Shown here in pieces: positions 12,035-24,740 of a DNA stretch of 64,000 bases (position 1 is the stretch's first letter; each line of letters opens with the position of its first letter). The position numbers and the translations under genes were made by a program. This stretch comes from Myotis daubentonii. Taxonomy: Eukaryota; Chordata; Mammalia; Chiroptera; Vespertilionidae. The notes under the pieces are model-generated. The model did not search any database, was not told the DNA's origin, and was given only the letters and a program-made list of their open reading frames with translations. Location of the stretch: assembly GCF_963259705.1 (NCBI RefSeq), contig NC_081844.1, positions 36,211,341-36,275,340 of the forward strand, in the 5' to 3' direction.

Positions 12035-12182
12035 GCAGGGCAGGGGCAGTGGCAGGGCAGGGGTAGGGGAAGGGTAGGGTAGGGGCAGGGCAGGGACAGG
12101 GGAGGGGAGAGGAGGGAAGGGGGGCAGAGGAGGGGAGGGGCAGGGACAAGGGGAGGGGAGGGGCAGGGGCAGGGCAGGGCAG
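12035..12182 (+). repeat. GGGGCAGGG / GGGGAGGGG low-complexity tract
   Basis: About 150 bases of near-uninterrupted G-runs (GGGGCAGGGCAGGG, GGGGAGGGGAGGGG) begin 53 bases past the 5' splice site of the CAP-Gly exon. The plus strand, which is the KIF13B template, has many potential G-quadruplexes; the pre-mRNA is C-rich here. Confidence 0.85.
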
Positions 12183-12235
12183 ACAAGGCTGTTCAGTGCC
12201 CCTGTGCTCCGGACATCCTGACAAGCAGCACTCAC

Positions 12236-13232
12236 CTGAGGGTAAGTCGAGCTCCACTCCGACCCACGTACCCTCCTGGAAGTCGGTGGGCCCAATGTAT
12301 CTCACGACGCCCCCTTTGTTGGCGCCCACGGTGACATATTCTCCCTCGCGGAGCCACTCTGGGACTTCACTGGCTTCCTCAGAATCGGAGGACACTTCCA
12401 GCTTCTCCGGGGTCTGACCTCCAGAGCTGCCATCGCCAGGCCCTCCCGCGGCCGGTGGGTCCTCCTCGCTGGGGCAGCCGGGGTCCCCGCCCAGCATGCG
12501 CGTGAAGGACTTCAGCTCCGAGGTCCGCACCTTGCGGATTCTGAACGGGGAGGCTGGGGCAGGTGACTGGGACAGGAGGTCAGGCGCCAGCTGTGGTTTG
12601 GAGACCGCCGGCTCTGCGCTGGTGGCTGGCCGGGCCTGGTCCCTGAGTCCTCCTAGCGGCTTGGTGGCGGGGGAACCGTCGCCCCCGCTCTGCGGGCTGG
12701 GAGACTCCTGGGGGGCGGAAGGGGGCAGAGGAGCTGGCGAAGTGCCTGCTTCATGCTGCTGCTCTGAGGACGCTGCTCCCTGGGCGGGGGCCCCACTGTC
12801 ACCGTCACTCCCTGGAGTCTGCGCTGCTGGGACAGGTGGTGACAGAAGGCGGGTCTGTCCCTCCGGAGAGGCAGGGAGGGCGCTGTCAGCTCCGGGAGCA
12901 GCACTCGGAAACAGGGGCTCGGTCTCCGGGCCGGCCCGGCAGGGGACAGGAGGGGGCGAGCCGGGCGTCTGCCCACCCCCCTGGGCCGCAGCATCCAGGC
13001 CAGGGGCCAAGGCCTCCGACAGCGTAGCGGTGGAGACACTGTGAGAGAAGTACCCGCTGGAGGCCTCGCTCACGGGGCTGGGTGGCCCGTCCTGCACTTC
13101 GGGGACCTGGGTGTTGGTGGCCGCGCACTGCGGCGAAGGCACCTCAGTGGGTTTGTCGTGGGTCTTCACCGCGGGGGCAGTCGGCACTGTCACGTCGGGG
13201 GCCACACTCACCCCCGTGCTCTCTCGGGGAGC
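12236..13232 (-). CDS. KIF13B: KIF13B penultimate exon: disordered linker and start of CAP-Gly
   Basis: The acceptor TTCCTGCTTCAG precedes 13232 and the donor CAG/GTGAGT follows 12236. The exon is 997 bases (332 codons plus one base) and starts in phase 0. Residues 1-285 or so are Pro/Ser/Ala/Gly-rich and disordered, with conserved islands DGPPSPVSEASSGYFSHSVS and SPFRIRKVRTSELKSFTRML, and an acidic SSDSEEASEVPEWL just before the domain. The last 40 residues or so begin the CAP-Gly fold (GEYVTVGANKGGVVRYIG, then GTWVGVELDLPS). The linker between the two islands (about 145 residues) appears considerably longer than in human KIF13B as I remember it. The reading frame stays open into the intron, but the donor and CAP-Gly continuity fix the exon end. 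Confidence 0.95.
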
Positions 13233-13504
13233 CTGAAGCAGGAAAGGGGAAGTGTATCTGGTTAGAAGTCAAGGTTAGCCGAGCACCTCCACAGGGCTGA
13301 GGCGGGCTGCTAGGTCAGTGGGAGCCTCCCAGTGCTGATGGAGAAAGGGGGGTGCTGCGGGGTGGGGGGCAGCCTGGCTGCAGCATCAGTTCCACCCCTC
13401 ATCTCCTGTGACCCGAGGGCCCTGCTGTGCTCTGAACAAGCTGAGAGCCCAGCGAACACCCTGGGGCCAGCCCCACCACCTCCTCACCTTCTAGATCGGG
13501 ATTC

Positions 13505-14480
13505 TGAGGTACCTGTGATCCTGTGATTTATAATAAATATGTATTTGGTCTTCGCCCCCATTTCTGGCACAGAGCTCTTTCTAAAACCCTTAGCATTTTC
13601 TAAGGGACAAGAGCAGCCGTGGGCAAACTACGGCCTGCGGGCCGGATCTGGCCCGTTTGAAATGAATAAAACTAAAAAAAAAAAAGACCGTACCCTTTTA
13701 TGTAATGATGTTTACTTTGAATTTATATTAGTTCACACCAACACTCCATCCATGCTTTTGTTCCGGCCCTCCGGTCCAGTTTAAGACCCACTGTGGCCCT
13801 CGAGTCAAAAAGTTCGCCCACCCCTGGGCTAGAGGGACATAGGTGTCTTGATATTCAGAACCAGCCCCTTCCAACAACTCCTGAATCTATGTTAATAAAG
13901 TGACTTTTAGGAATCCCCTGAGGATGGGGGCTGGTTGCCAGGGGAACCAAGCATGCTTAGAGGGTTGCAACTTCTGATTTCTGGGGAGCAGAAAGGGGCT
14001 GGAGGCTGAATCAATGGCCAGTTACCAATGGCTAGTGATTTAATCACCCATCCCTCTGTAATGAAACCTCCATAAAAACCCAAAAGGACCGTGTTGGCGA
14101 GTGTCTGGGATGGTGAGCACAGGGAGGTGTGAGGTGTGTTGTGCTCAGAGAGTGTGGAAGCTTTGCACCCTTCCCATCCCTGTCCTCCGCTTCTCTTCCA
14201 TCTGGCTATTCCCGAGTTATGTCCTTTATAATAAACTGGTAACCAGTGAGTAAAACGTTTCTCTGAATTCTGTGGGCAGCTCTAGCTAATTAATCAAACC
14301 CAAGAAGGGGTCCTGGGAACCTCGATTTACAGCTTGACAGTCAGAAGTGCGGCTGACAACCTGGACTCGAGACTGGAGCGGAAGTGGAGGGCCGCCCTGT
14401 GGGACTGAGGCCTTAGCCTGGGGGTCTGACGCCATCAGATGGAGCTGACTCCTGAGACACCCAGCTGGTGTGGTCAACGA
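13505..14480 (+). repeat. ancient LTR-like interspersed repeat, interrupted by a hAT element
   Basis: The stretch with CCTCCATAAAAACCCAAAAGG, CTTCCATCTGGCTATTCC and CCTTTATAATAAACTGGTAA belongs to a high-copy mammalian repeat that looks LTR-like, with a TATA-like ATAAAA and a downstream AATAAA. I cannot name the family with certainty. The 13614-13826 hAT element sits inside it, so it is older than that insertion. Borders are approximate. Confidence 0.5.
13614..13826. mobile_element. non-autonomous hAT element (CAGNNGTGGGCAAAC ends)
   Basis: The left end CAGCCGTGGGCAAACTACGG and the right end GTTCGCCCACCCCTG form an imperfect inverted repeat, CAG...CTG, as in hAT transposons. The interior is AT-rich with a run of A and has no transposase. 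The flanking 8-mers (GACAAGAG and GGCTAGAG) agree only partly. Confidence 0.65.
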
Positions 14481-16940
14481 CACATATGGGGCTGCCCCGG
14501 GGGATCGGTGTGGTACAAGGCAGTCACGGCCTCACCACAGAGCGTGGCACACAGTAGGTGCACACCAAAATCTCCATCCCCTCTTTCCCCCAGCGGGCGT
14601 CCCCCGCCTCCCTGAACCCAGGCGAAGAACTCTGCTCCTGTGGAAACAGAAGCCCTGGCGCCGACTTCCCAATGCGTCAGAATCACCAGAGGCCAGAAGA
14701 ACCCTTTTCCTGCAAAGTCAAACTGACGATGTCACTGAAGGACCTGAAAGGCTTCAGCTTAGCTTCACCAGCTGGGGTCCCAGGAAGGGGCCCCAGGGCC
14801 TGCTCTGGCTGAAAGGAGTGGAGGTAGCCAGAGGCTGCCTGTAGGTGCGCCTCTCCCTGAGCGTCCCCACCCCCCAGAGGCCGCCTTTCAGGCTGCTGCC
14901 CAAGGCTGGTCCCATGTCACAGTCAGGAGGCCCTCGGATCCCAGGAGACAGCAGCCAGGCAGCAGCCAGCCCCCAGAGGAGCGTGGAGCCTGAGGACAGA
15001 GCCGGAGGCGGCCTCTCCCTCTCACACCGAGTCCCTCTGGCGTGAGGACAGCCACTGCTCACCTGAACTCCGCTGTTTCTGAGGGGCCCGCAGGGTGTTT
15101 TCGGGGATAGCTTAAGTCACCTGAAGAAGGTGGCAGATTATCTTTCTATTCCCAGTTCACAATGACAGGGAAAGGAGACAGCAGGAACGGGGATGGGGTC
15201 GGGGCGGTGGAGAGGGTGCCGCTCACAAAAAAGAAATATGTTTTCCAATATTTACGGAAAGATTATTTATCTTACAGGAATGGCCATTTTCCATTTGAAA
15301 TACAGGATTTATTTGAACGGGGAAACAGCTGAGATCTATAAGTCTCTTACAGTCACTTGGCTTAACTCAGCAGTTTGATAAATCACGCGTTTCCACGTGG
15401 CTCGTCATTTATATTCCTGTCTCCAGAGGCCCTCCTTTCCCCACAAGGCACACTCTCGGGTACGAAATTAACGGCACCTCCTGAGATTAACAGCCCATTT
15501 TTGTGATGGATCTCTAGGCTGCAAAATTTACTAAATCCGATAGATCAATAACTGTCACCAGCATAAATACTCTAAAAGATTAGGCAATCCTTCAATCACT
15601 TTTCTTTTGCAACTTATACATGTTTTATTTATCCTTTTCTCTTTTATTTTTAACATCACTGGCCAGGTAGGGAAGAATACAGGCACAAAGCACGCGGGTC
15701 TAGAGTATGAGCAATCGCTGTGGCCCTGAGAGAGCGCGTGGCCCTAGTCCCCCCTGGTGAGGCCCCTCGCAGCCTGATCCTGTCCTGAGGAGGTGACACT
15801 AGGGACAGGGACCTTGATTTCCCTGGTGTTATCCTATCTGCTTCCACACGAATTCTTTGATGGCCCCAAAGCAGCACCACATTCATTTTACAGCACGGTT
15901 CAGAGAGGCAAAGGACTCACCCAGAGCCACCAGTAGGGAAGCACAGGGGCTCGGGGCTCAGATCCCAGCCACAGTGAGAGACCGACAGGCGGAGGGGCGC
16001 CGATTGCCGCTTTCCTCCCCGCCGAGCGAGGCGGCAGCCTCTCCTTCCGTCCGCACCGCAGGCAGCTGCTCCCACTTGAGTGGAGTTGATGTGAGTGGAA
16101 ACCTGTCTGCATCTTTGGGTCTTACCCTCACCAGTGCCATTTCTGGGGACTGCCACTAAAGCCTCGGCTTGGGAAACACCGTGAGGAGCAGCCGTGCTGC
16201 CCTGAGCGGCAGAGGCGGTGCCACACCCGGTGCCCCGCCAGCAGGGGACTCGTTCCCACTCGGTCCCATTGGCCTCGCAGCATGACAAGTATTATCCACG
16301 GGAGGGGCCGTGGTGTATCTGTAGTTAAACTCGTGAGTGCCAAGGGCACTGACTGGAAGGGGCCTTTTAGAAAGGAGTGGATTCTGAGGTCTGAATTTCC
16401 TTTCCAATTATTGGGCTTTTGCTGTTGTTTTAATAAATAAAATTTTCCTATGAAGAGATGGCATTTCCTGAGAGTGAGCGCACAGTGGGAGAAAATAGAC
16501 TTGCTATTCATAAGGCGAGAAGTGCTGTTCATCTGTGGGAGATCATAAGAGGCCGCTCCCTCCCAGCTTAGCATTCGTCTTTTCACGCTGATACGCGGAT
16601 CAAAATGAAATGCAAAACTGAGAATTAAGCACACACTTAGAATAAGGAGGTTGCTCTGTTTATAGAACTCGCCTGAGCCTGGCGGTGGGCTATTAAAGCA
16701 GCAGACGACAGCAGCAGCTAAGCACCTCAAAGTTTAGCAATCATATGATTAACAAGTTGGAAATAGCAAGTGTAACAGGAAAATAGAGAGGGAGAAGACA
16801 GTGGCCTATATTGTGGTTAATGATCAAAATGGGAATGCTAGAATAAAACCACCATGGTGTGGACTCAACGCTCACAGCATTGAGCCACCCACCAGCCAGG
16901 TGACCACCCCCCCGACCCCACCCCCACCCAGCTGACTCAC
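14481..16940. other. intron, no recognised feature
   Basis: Unique-looking intronic DNA, moderately GC-rich to 15060 and AT-richer after that. I see no exon with matching splice sites, no RNA gene and no young transposon. Confidence 0.4.
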
Positions 16941-17003
16941 CTCCGCCACCCTGGTCGTCCTGGGGTCCGGAAGGGCAGGCTGCACCATGATGCGGGGCAC
17001 CGG
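16941..17003 (-). CDS. KIF13B: KIF13B 63-base exon
   Basis: The acceptor TTGTTTCCTTAG precedes 17003 and the donor GAG/GTGAGTC follows 16941. It is exactly 21 codons, phase 0 at both ends, beginning PVPRIMVQPALP. It joins PLAHQ of the previous exon to APREST of the linker exon. Because it is in phase at both ends it could be skipped without a frameshift. Its function is unknown beyond forming the start of the linker. Confidence 0.93.
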
Positions 17004-20000
17004 CTAAGGAAACAAGTGGACAGGCGGGCATGAGAGATCAAGAGCAGAACAGATAGCTAGAAAGTATTTCAACTGAACAGACGGCAGAGCCAGCCAACTT
17101 TCAGGAATTCTAACAAGTCATGGCCAACAAGCCTGCCTAGTGCTAGGGGCGCCACACTATCCACAGACATGGAAGACATAAGGAGCAGAACCAGCAGCTC
17201 CCCCCTGCCCCCATCTAGCAACACAAGACAGAGGCTGAAACCAGTAATGCAGGTGATGGCTCACACTCGGCTCCCCTCCCGTCCTTACACACAGGCTGTG
17301 TCTGTACACACACGCGTCTCAGGACTCTGGAGAGAAGTTACTAGGACAGGAAAGACCAGGAGTTTATGTTGATAAAGTGACTTTAGGAGAGGCTGCAGGC
17401 AAGAGGTGGTACTCAAACCAAGCCTCGGTGGCCCAGGAAACTCACGGAGTAAAAGGAAGCTGGTGAGTAGCCACAGGATGTGAGGTGCGGGGAAGCCAGG
17501 TGGGAGCACAGCTCTGGGCATAGACAGAGCCGGAGAGGTAGAGGGAGAGTGGCTTCGGTATGAAGTGGTAGGGCCGCCACGGTGCCTGAGCGGAGAGCGC
17601 GGAGGTTGAGGGCAAGGATCTGGTGGTGGAAGGCAAACTGGCTGGAGAAATATTTAAAGACCAATGTAGGCAAATCCCTAATGAGACTCCAGCAACAGAG
17701 CAGGTGTGAGTGACAGGGGCTTGAATAAGAGGTGCAAGCAACATCACAAGAAAGGACTTCGGTACTTGTGGACACGCCATTCAAGCAGCATTAAAGGAAA
17801 AGGAGGAAGAAATAACTTGCACCAGGACAAGGAAAGGGGGTGTCAGAGGAAGGAGACGGAGTCAGAAACTCACTTAGTAGTGGCTGGCTGACAAGGGCAG
17901 TGGGACTGCGGAGGGGATGTGACTGTCTCCCAAGAGCCAGGAATCCACCGCTTCTGCCTTCTTCCCTCAACAAAGCCGCTCCCCTCCCAGGTCCCCCTGC
18001 TCCGATGCAGGAGCCGGGACCTCGAATGCCCAGTCCTAAGAGCGCCCTGGCCTGGCAGAACAAACTCGGGCTCTGAGTCCTCCCTCACATGAGAAGAGAA
18101 AGCTGAAGTTCGTGCGCGTGCAGTATGAGTGTCCAGAAGAAAAGCAGACGGTCACTGACCTAAACTGACTCCACATCACTGATTCCATATCCTTCCATCT
18201 CCCTTCTCGCCCTGAGCACTCGGGTCCTCCCCGTGATGTCTCTGGGTGTCTGAGGCTCCTATGCCACGGAGACTCCCTGGTCAGAGTCTGAGGACACTAA
18301 GGCTGGGCGGCCAAAGTCTTGCTTCCTACCGGGCAGGCCAACCTCTTGGGACAAAATGGCTCCGTGAGGGTGGGGGTGACCTGAGCTCACAGCACCACGT
18401 CACCACTTCCTGCAAAGGATACTAAGTAGGGGCCTTGGGGCTGGTTGGGGAGAAAAGTGCTAGAGGGAGCCATTCTGCTGCAGGTAAGATTTGAGAAGAG
18501 GCACAGAGGAGAGGCGATGGAGTGGGAACTGGCAGGAGACAAGGCTCAGCAGATGGAAGGGCCCAGGGACAAGCTGAAGAAAACACACTTCACCCGCAGA
18601 CATGGGAGCTCCTGGGCTGCAGGCAGGGACCAGGGTCAGAGCTGTGTGTAAGAAAGACCCTGGGGGTGGCAACGGGACAGACGAGGGAGGATGCCCTGGT
18701 GGCAGCAACTGCACAAGGAAGGCCTCCAGCCTGTCCCTCAACTCCCAGGGCACATAACCTTTCCCTCTCCCAAAGCCCCCCCTGTCCATCCTCACAGGAG
18801 CTCTCCGTCCCTGCTCTGCTGTCAGCAACTTGCCCATGGAGTGTATCCGAGAAGCACCGCCCCTCTCCACACAGCCCTCCGCTGCCGGGGCCGCTCTCTT
18901 TAGGCTCGCGGTTCCCATGTTATCTCAAGTCTCCCGCAAGTGTGTTCACAGCGTATTTCTTAGTAAACGTAGAGAAAACATTTCTTAACTTTGAACTCCA
19001 AAATACTTTCATTCTTTAGTTAGATCTTATTTAAAATAGACGAGATTGGGATGAAACATTCCCCCTTAATGTATAAAAATGCTACCAATGATGGAACTGT
19101 CAGCACTGGGATGAAACCTCTTCTAAGATGATGTAACTCCTGCCCTCCTAAATGAAACATAGAAACATAATTTACACTTTTCTTTATGGCTCAGAGTAAT
19201 TACAAAATTCCAGTAAATGCTTAAAAAATATTAGCTGAAATGAATTACAGGACCAGATGGGCTCTGACACGATGCAGGGACCCGGAGGACCACCGGGGCT
19301 CCCGGTGCCCTGCCTCCAGGGCTCCACATCTGCCCTCACGGGTTTCCTGTCGCTGTCACTCATGCTCAATGGCCACTTCCTAATCAGGCAGCATGTTTCA
19401 TAAAGATGCCAGCCACCCCCATTCAGATACAATGTGAACCAGAACAAGAATGACTGAAACGGCTAAAAACGATGTCAAAACCAAGGTCAGATCAGGTCTG
19501 AGTGGGTCGGGAGCATTATGACAATACAGGAACTATCCCCACTCCTCCTGTCCATGCACCAGCAACTTGGGGTGCCTCCCTCCAGGGGGTGCTAGGCAGT
19601 GGTGGCTGCCAGATTCCAGCTCTGGACAAGCGGGATCACAGGAAGAGTCTTCTCCAACAGAGGATGTCTGACGGGGCCACGCTCATGAGAGAGGGGTACG
19701 GACACACGAGACTGGCCACGTGCTTGTTTTGATCGAAGCTGGGTGACAAATACATAGAGATTCAGCACAGGACCCTCTCTACTCTGTACATTGCAAATTT
19801 CCCCATAACAGCGCCCTAATGAAGAAGGTAACGGGCTGTGAGTTGCTGTAAACTTCAGTTCAACAAGGACTTGGCAGGTCCCACTGTGACAGGCGTTAGC
19901 TGCAATGACACCGTGGAGAACACAGAGATCAGAAAGGCACGGGCTTTGCTCTCCACAGACTAGCAGGCTCATTTGTGGGAAGGATGTGTATGCAAGTAAC

Positions 20001-20934
20001 ATGTCAAGAAACAGGACAGATATTAGAACTGACTTTCTGAAAGCAAGGGTTCATACACGGAACCGGCCTAGCACACCTTCGCGAGGCTGATTTTACTCCG
20101 AGGCAGGCCTTGAACACTGAGTGCCATTTTCCAGGGTAGGGACACTTCGGACATGAAGATGGCGTGACCAGGTCAGGATGGAAAAGAGCCACCTTGTGTC
20201 TGATGTGTCCCCTCTACTCCCATCTCTGCCCTGGGAAAAGCTACTCGTCGACCTGGTCTTAGGGGAAGAGAGAAGGATCTAGACTGGCCAGCACTGAGCA
20301 GAGGGAAGGAAGGTAGGGGCCATGTGGAGAGGCCTTGCGAGCACATGGTTGATTTTCACAGGCAAGAAACAGTAACCAAAGGTTCCTGAATGAGGTGGTC
20401 GTAAGAGCTATTTCTACGGAAGATGAATCCTTAAATAGGGGAGATACGAAATGTGGGGAAATCAACTAAGAAGTTGCTTTAATGGTTTGGTGGAGAGCTA
20501 AAGAGAGAGCCTGAATTCGGATAGTAAGAGAAAAAGAAAATAGAAATAAAAATTTAGATATATAAAGGAGACTGGTGAATACTTGAAAACAGTTGGCTAA
20601 AGGTAGAGGAAACAGTCAAAGATGATGCATAGGAAGTTGGTGACAGTGAAATTAGCAGAAATTAGAAATTAGTTTCCAAGCTCTTCCTGGCTTGTACGTG
20701 TGTGAGTGCACACGCATGCAGGGGTGGGCGGTACTTGGCTTTCTATTTTTGGAAATGGCCTGTGATTAATTCAGCAACCTTATTAAGGGCACCAAAAATA
20801 CCTACAAAGTATACTGAAATCTAAAGTGTGCCATTTGTCCTTCACACATAACAGCTCAAATTTCCAAATGTGTATTGTTTGCATTTTAATGCTATTTTGC
20901 ATATCCCCGGTGCAGGCAGTTGCCTCCTATTTCA

Positions 20935-21200
20935 GGAGCTCAAAACATTTCAGATCATAAGCTCATTAATCCTTACGACACATCTGGTAACTATTAATAA
21001 AAATGACTGCAAAGTATTTTGAGCTATAAATATTAAGGAGAAGTCCCATGAGGCCAGTGAATAGAAGTATAATTATCTACATTTCACAGCAAGAAATCAA
21101 GGCTCAGAGATATTTACCTACTGGTTAAATGCAGCCCGGTAGCCCAGTGAATTAGAGACAGAGATGGAAAAGGACTGAGTTTCAAGCACCAGGTAAACTC
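20935..21200 (-). repeat. MIR/L2-type ancient repeat
   Basis: ATTATCTACATTTCACAGC followed by AAGGCTCAGAGA matches the reverse complement of the MIR 3' core (TCTGTGCCTCAGTTTCCTCATCTG type). Diverged; borders approximate. Confidence 0.5.
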
Positions 21201-21479
21201 GCAATCATGCTGTCCACTAGGCATCACTAAAACTTAACCGATGAGTAGGTCACAGGCAAAAGAATTGCTTAGAAATATTCCAGGGGAAAGATGATGATCA
21301 CTTCTCTTATCCTATCTCCTCATTTTTAACTCTGGCTTTCACAGGCCAAATGAATGAAAATAGTCCAGATTAGCTCAAAATTTCATAATGAGGCATAAAA
21401 ACTATTCTGGGGACCCCTTTTAAAAGAACTGTTTTAGCTCCTTGGCATGGCATGGAAGACCCTCACCTCTCCGTGAGGT

Positions 21480-21860
21480 TGGGCCCTTCCAGGCTTGTTG
21501 TGCTAACCCACTCTGAACTCCCTAAATACTCGGCTTTGCAAAAGATTTCTCTCACTGTTCCTCCCCTAGGGAGTCATGTTCCACCTGGTGGATACCTATT
21601 TGTTTTTAAGTGTCAACTCAAGCACGACCTACTTCTCCTGAAACTGTAGGTAGAAATGCCCACTGCCTTCAGCGAGTCACCCAGACATACACATATTATA
21701 GCATCTGTAACATCAATCCACTTATGTTTATGTTTCTAAGGGACTCGAAACCCAGCTCTCTGCAGGGCAGGATTATGGCCCATTCATTTCTGTATTCCCA
21801 CACATAAAACAGAAACCTAATGCTTGTTGAATGAATAAACAAATAAGTGAATGAATCAAT
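21480..21860 (+). repeat. L2 LINE 3' end
   Basis: CAGGGCAGGATTATGGCCC, then TTCTGTATTCCCACACATAA and TGCTTGTTGAATGAATAAAC, is the classic L2 3' tail ending in TGAATGAATGA-like repeats. Non-coding relic. Confidence 0.65.
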
Positions 21861-22126
21861 CATTTAGGTGCCGCAAAGAAGGCTGAACTGTACAGTTACA
21901 AAGAATTTGGAAAAGAACAGACATTTGGACATAGGTGTACATAGAGGGGAGAAGAAATATCAATTGAAGCCAAAAATAGTCACTTGTTCAAAAACACAAA
22001 CTTTCTGACACAATTTTTATGTTTGAAAATGAACCTTTCCTAATAATCATCCCTTATCCTGAATTTGACAAAGTTTTAAATGTCATTTTCTAATGGTTCC
22101 TAAGTTAATAATATCCTCTAAGTTTT

Positions 22127-22334
22127 TTTAAATATTTTTTTTATTGATTCCAGAGGGGAAGCGAGTGGGAAAGAGAGATAGAAACATCAATGATAAGAGA
22201 GAATCTTTGATTGACTGCCTCCTGCAGGCCCCACACTGGGAATCAAGCCTGCAACCCAGGCATGTGCCTGACCAGGAATCAAACCATAGGTTCATAGGTC
22301 AACGCTCAACCATTGAGCCATTATACCCAGGCTA
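22127..22334 (-). mobile_element. VES-type tRNA-derived SINE
   Basis: Reverse orientation: poly-T end at 22127, then AGAAACATCAATGATAAGAGAG, TGACTGCCTCCTGCAGG and a tRNA-like head ending ACGCTCAACCATTGAGCCA. No clear target duplication, so an older copy. Confidence 0.85.
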
Positions 22335-22474
22335 GGCTATAAGCACATTTTTAAACCAGCAACAACGATATCTGATGTAAAAAATCTGAAGTTTCTACTT
22401 GTATTTAGCAGTCCCAAAGCCATTCAGGATACATTAATTCCATTTTCTTTCAAACAAAGAACCTTAGGTTTTAT

Positions 22475-22600
22475 TAATTTATCATTCACAAATATGTTCC
22501 AGGTGCCCACTATGTTCTAAAGATTGTACCAGGAGCTGGGGATAGACAGTATGAGCAGAGCCAACACAGTCCCTACGCTCCTCAAAAATAGGCACTGATA
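22475..22600 (+). repeat. L2-like ancient repeat
   Basis: AGGTGCCCACTATGTTCTAAAG and GGAGCTGGGGATAGACAG match the common 'cctactatgtgccaggcac' segment of old mammalian LINE/MIR repeats. Confidence 0.45.
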
Positions 22601-23149
22601 TTCCTATTTAATTACACAAACAACTAAAAGGTCTATTTCTTCCATCAACAAGTAAACTATTTTATCAGTGGATAAAAGTCAATCAGACCATCCAAACAGA
22701 CTTTTTATTTCAGTATAAAATATGTGTATTATTAATTCAAGTTATTAGAAGTACTACATATAGAAAAATTTAAATACTAATATTTCTGGAATTGTCAGAA
22801 AAAATACAGTTTCTTATTTTTAGAATTTAGCTAGTTTACTTTTGAAATTTCTACATAATTGTTAAAACTTATTTAAATATTTATATGAAAAAATAATTTG
22901 TATTTTTTAAAAAGAGAACATAATATTTACTTCATCCAAAATAATGGTTGTTTTTCAAATGTCTATGAAGGATGAAGGATGTTTAGTTAAAACACGGAGT
23001 ATCTGTGTAATCTCAAAAGGTAAAAATAGGGTTTAAATCTAGACTGTTACCAGCTTGGTATGCTGTATCAGCTAAAGATGGTTTTTATTTTAAATTGTTG
23101 AATAAAAGAATATTTTGAGATGTAAAAATTACATGAAAATCAAATTTCA

Positions 23150-23292
23150 GCATTCTAAATAAAGTTTAATGGAACACAACCACTCATTTGTTTAGTATTA
23201 TCTATGGCTAATACCGATAGAGACTGTATGGTCTGCAAAGCTAAAATAACACTATCTGGCCCTTTACCAAAAAATGTTGCCAATCCCTGACC
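23150..23292 (-). repeat. old hAT-derived MER-type relic
   Basis: On the minus strand it reads TGGGTCAGGGATTGGCAAC, then GGTAAAGGGCCAGATAGTG, then TGGAACACAG-like and AATAAACTTTATTT-like motifs, a pattern typical of an ancient placental hAT/MER family. Diverged and non-coding. Confidence 0.5.
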
Positions 23293-24573
23293 CACAGAAT
23301 CACACAAGAGCATACGATGCCAGTTTCTGAAAAATAACAGCCAGACCGAGGTCTCTTCAATCGACTTCTGTACTGCCTCAGGAACTTCCTTATTTTTATT
23401 CTTTTTCAGATCGGCTACTAACCCTGATTCTGAAGTCAACTTTGTCAGTCTCCATATTCTGGGGCAAAGACAGACAGCAACATATTATGATTTTGGAAAA
23501 CTGAAACAGAGATAAACATCTCCTACCATCAGAGAGAGTGCCTAAGAGTTCATCCCTAGAGCAACTGAAGGGAAAGCACTTGCCTTGACTTTCACGAGCC
23601 TGCATGCTTGCAGGCCTGTGCAAACCTCCCTCTGTTAACTCAAGAGCAGTGAATGTAGCATGCCATATCCAAATACATTTATTATGTGTGGCACTAAATT
23701 ACAGGGGGAAATGCTCATATACATTATTTGTTCAAGGACCTGAATAATGAAGGCAAACCAAAGGCTAGAGAACACAGTCAGGTCCTTTTCCGAAGTTTAG
23801 TTAGTTAAGATGATGAACCAGATGCAGGAGTCAGCATTTATGTGGTCCCTTTCATCAAGGGAGCCCAAATATGAGCAGCCTAAAACAGCGCCTTCACACA
23901 CAAAGCAAGGACCAGCGGCTGGTTTGTTTTCCCATTTTATATGCGGAAGGAACACTGCCGTGAAAGATGGAGTAACCATACAAGCATCTTTTTAATCAGC
24001 ACCACAGATGTGCAGGGTGCTGCTCTCTCTCGAGGCTCTGCCCGTCTCCCACACCGGAAGCTGTGCTGAAACTGGAGAAAGAAAACTCCCTGAGGTTGAC
24101 AAGGCCGTCCTGAGCAAAGTGCAGGACACTGGAACAAAGACAGGCTGGAACTGTGACTGTGTGTGTGACGGTGGGCATTAACTCCGAGCATTAACTCTTT
24201 AATTCCCCAGATGAACCAAAGATGCCATTTGGAGTCCCTAAGTTTGAATTACATAAATAGCTTCATCTGAACACCAACTCCTAGAAACAGGAGAAAAGCT
24301 ATTACGCCAAATTAATTCAATCTAACTAATTAGAGAGCAGGAAGTTCTTTCAATTATTGTATGTGCTGTCTGAGAAACACACTTGAATATGAGTACAGAT
24401 TTCATTAATTGCAGTTCATTATTTTCCAGATTAGTTACTAAACTTGCACCAGAAGGTCAAAGACAGCTGTCACTTCCTCCAATGTGGTGTCTTTGCATCT
24501 TTGGGACTCAGACAGAAATCAATGACAAACAAAAAGGTATCTCCATAAAAGTGAGAAACATGAGTCTTTCTTT

Positions 24574-24727
24574 TTTTTTTATTGCTTAAAGTATTACAAA
24601 GAGTATTACATATGTCTCCTCCCCGCCCCCCCCCCCCCCCGCCCTTGACAATCCCCTGGCCTCCCCTAACCCCCAGTGTCTTGTGTCCATTGGTTATGCT
24701 TATATGCATGCATACAAGTCCTTCGGT
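24574..24727 (-). mobile_element. 5'-truncated bat L1 3' end
   Basis: A 154-base insertion is flanked by a perfect 13-bp target duplication TGAGTCTTTCTTT (24561-24573 and 24728-24740). It starts with a T-run (the antisense poly-A tail) and contains ATGTCTCC then a C-run of about 15 (24627-24641), i.e. the G-rich L1 3' UTR tract in antisense. The size and duplication show target-primed reverse transcription. Confidence 0.75.
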
Positions 24728-24740
24728 TGAGTCTTTCTTT

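Larger units (their letters stand above)
17004..22126. other. first part of the 16-kb KIF13B intron
   Basis: Mostly diverged intronic DNA. MIR- and L2-type remnants are listed separately; 17620-17900 and 20260-20650 resemble old medium-reiteration repeats that I cannot name. Open frames here lack splice and domain support. Confidence 0.4.

Noticed and set aside
11991..12235. Extension of the KIF13B CAP-Gly frame past 12236
   Set aside because: The frame reads into low-complexity intron; a consensus donor at 12235 and exact phase match to the last exon restore GKNDG.
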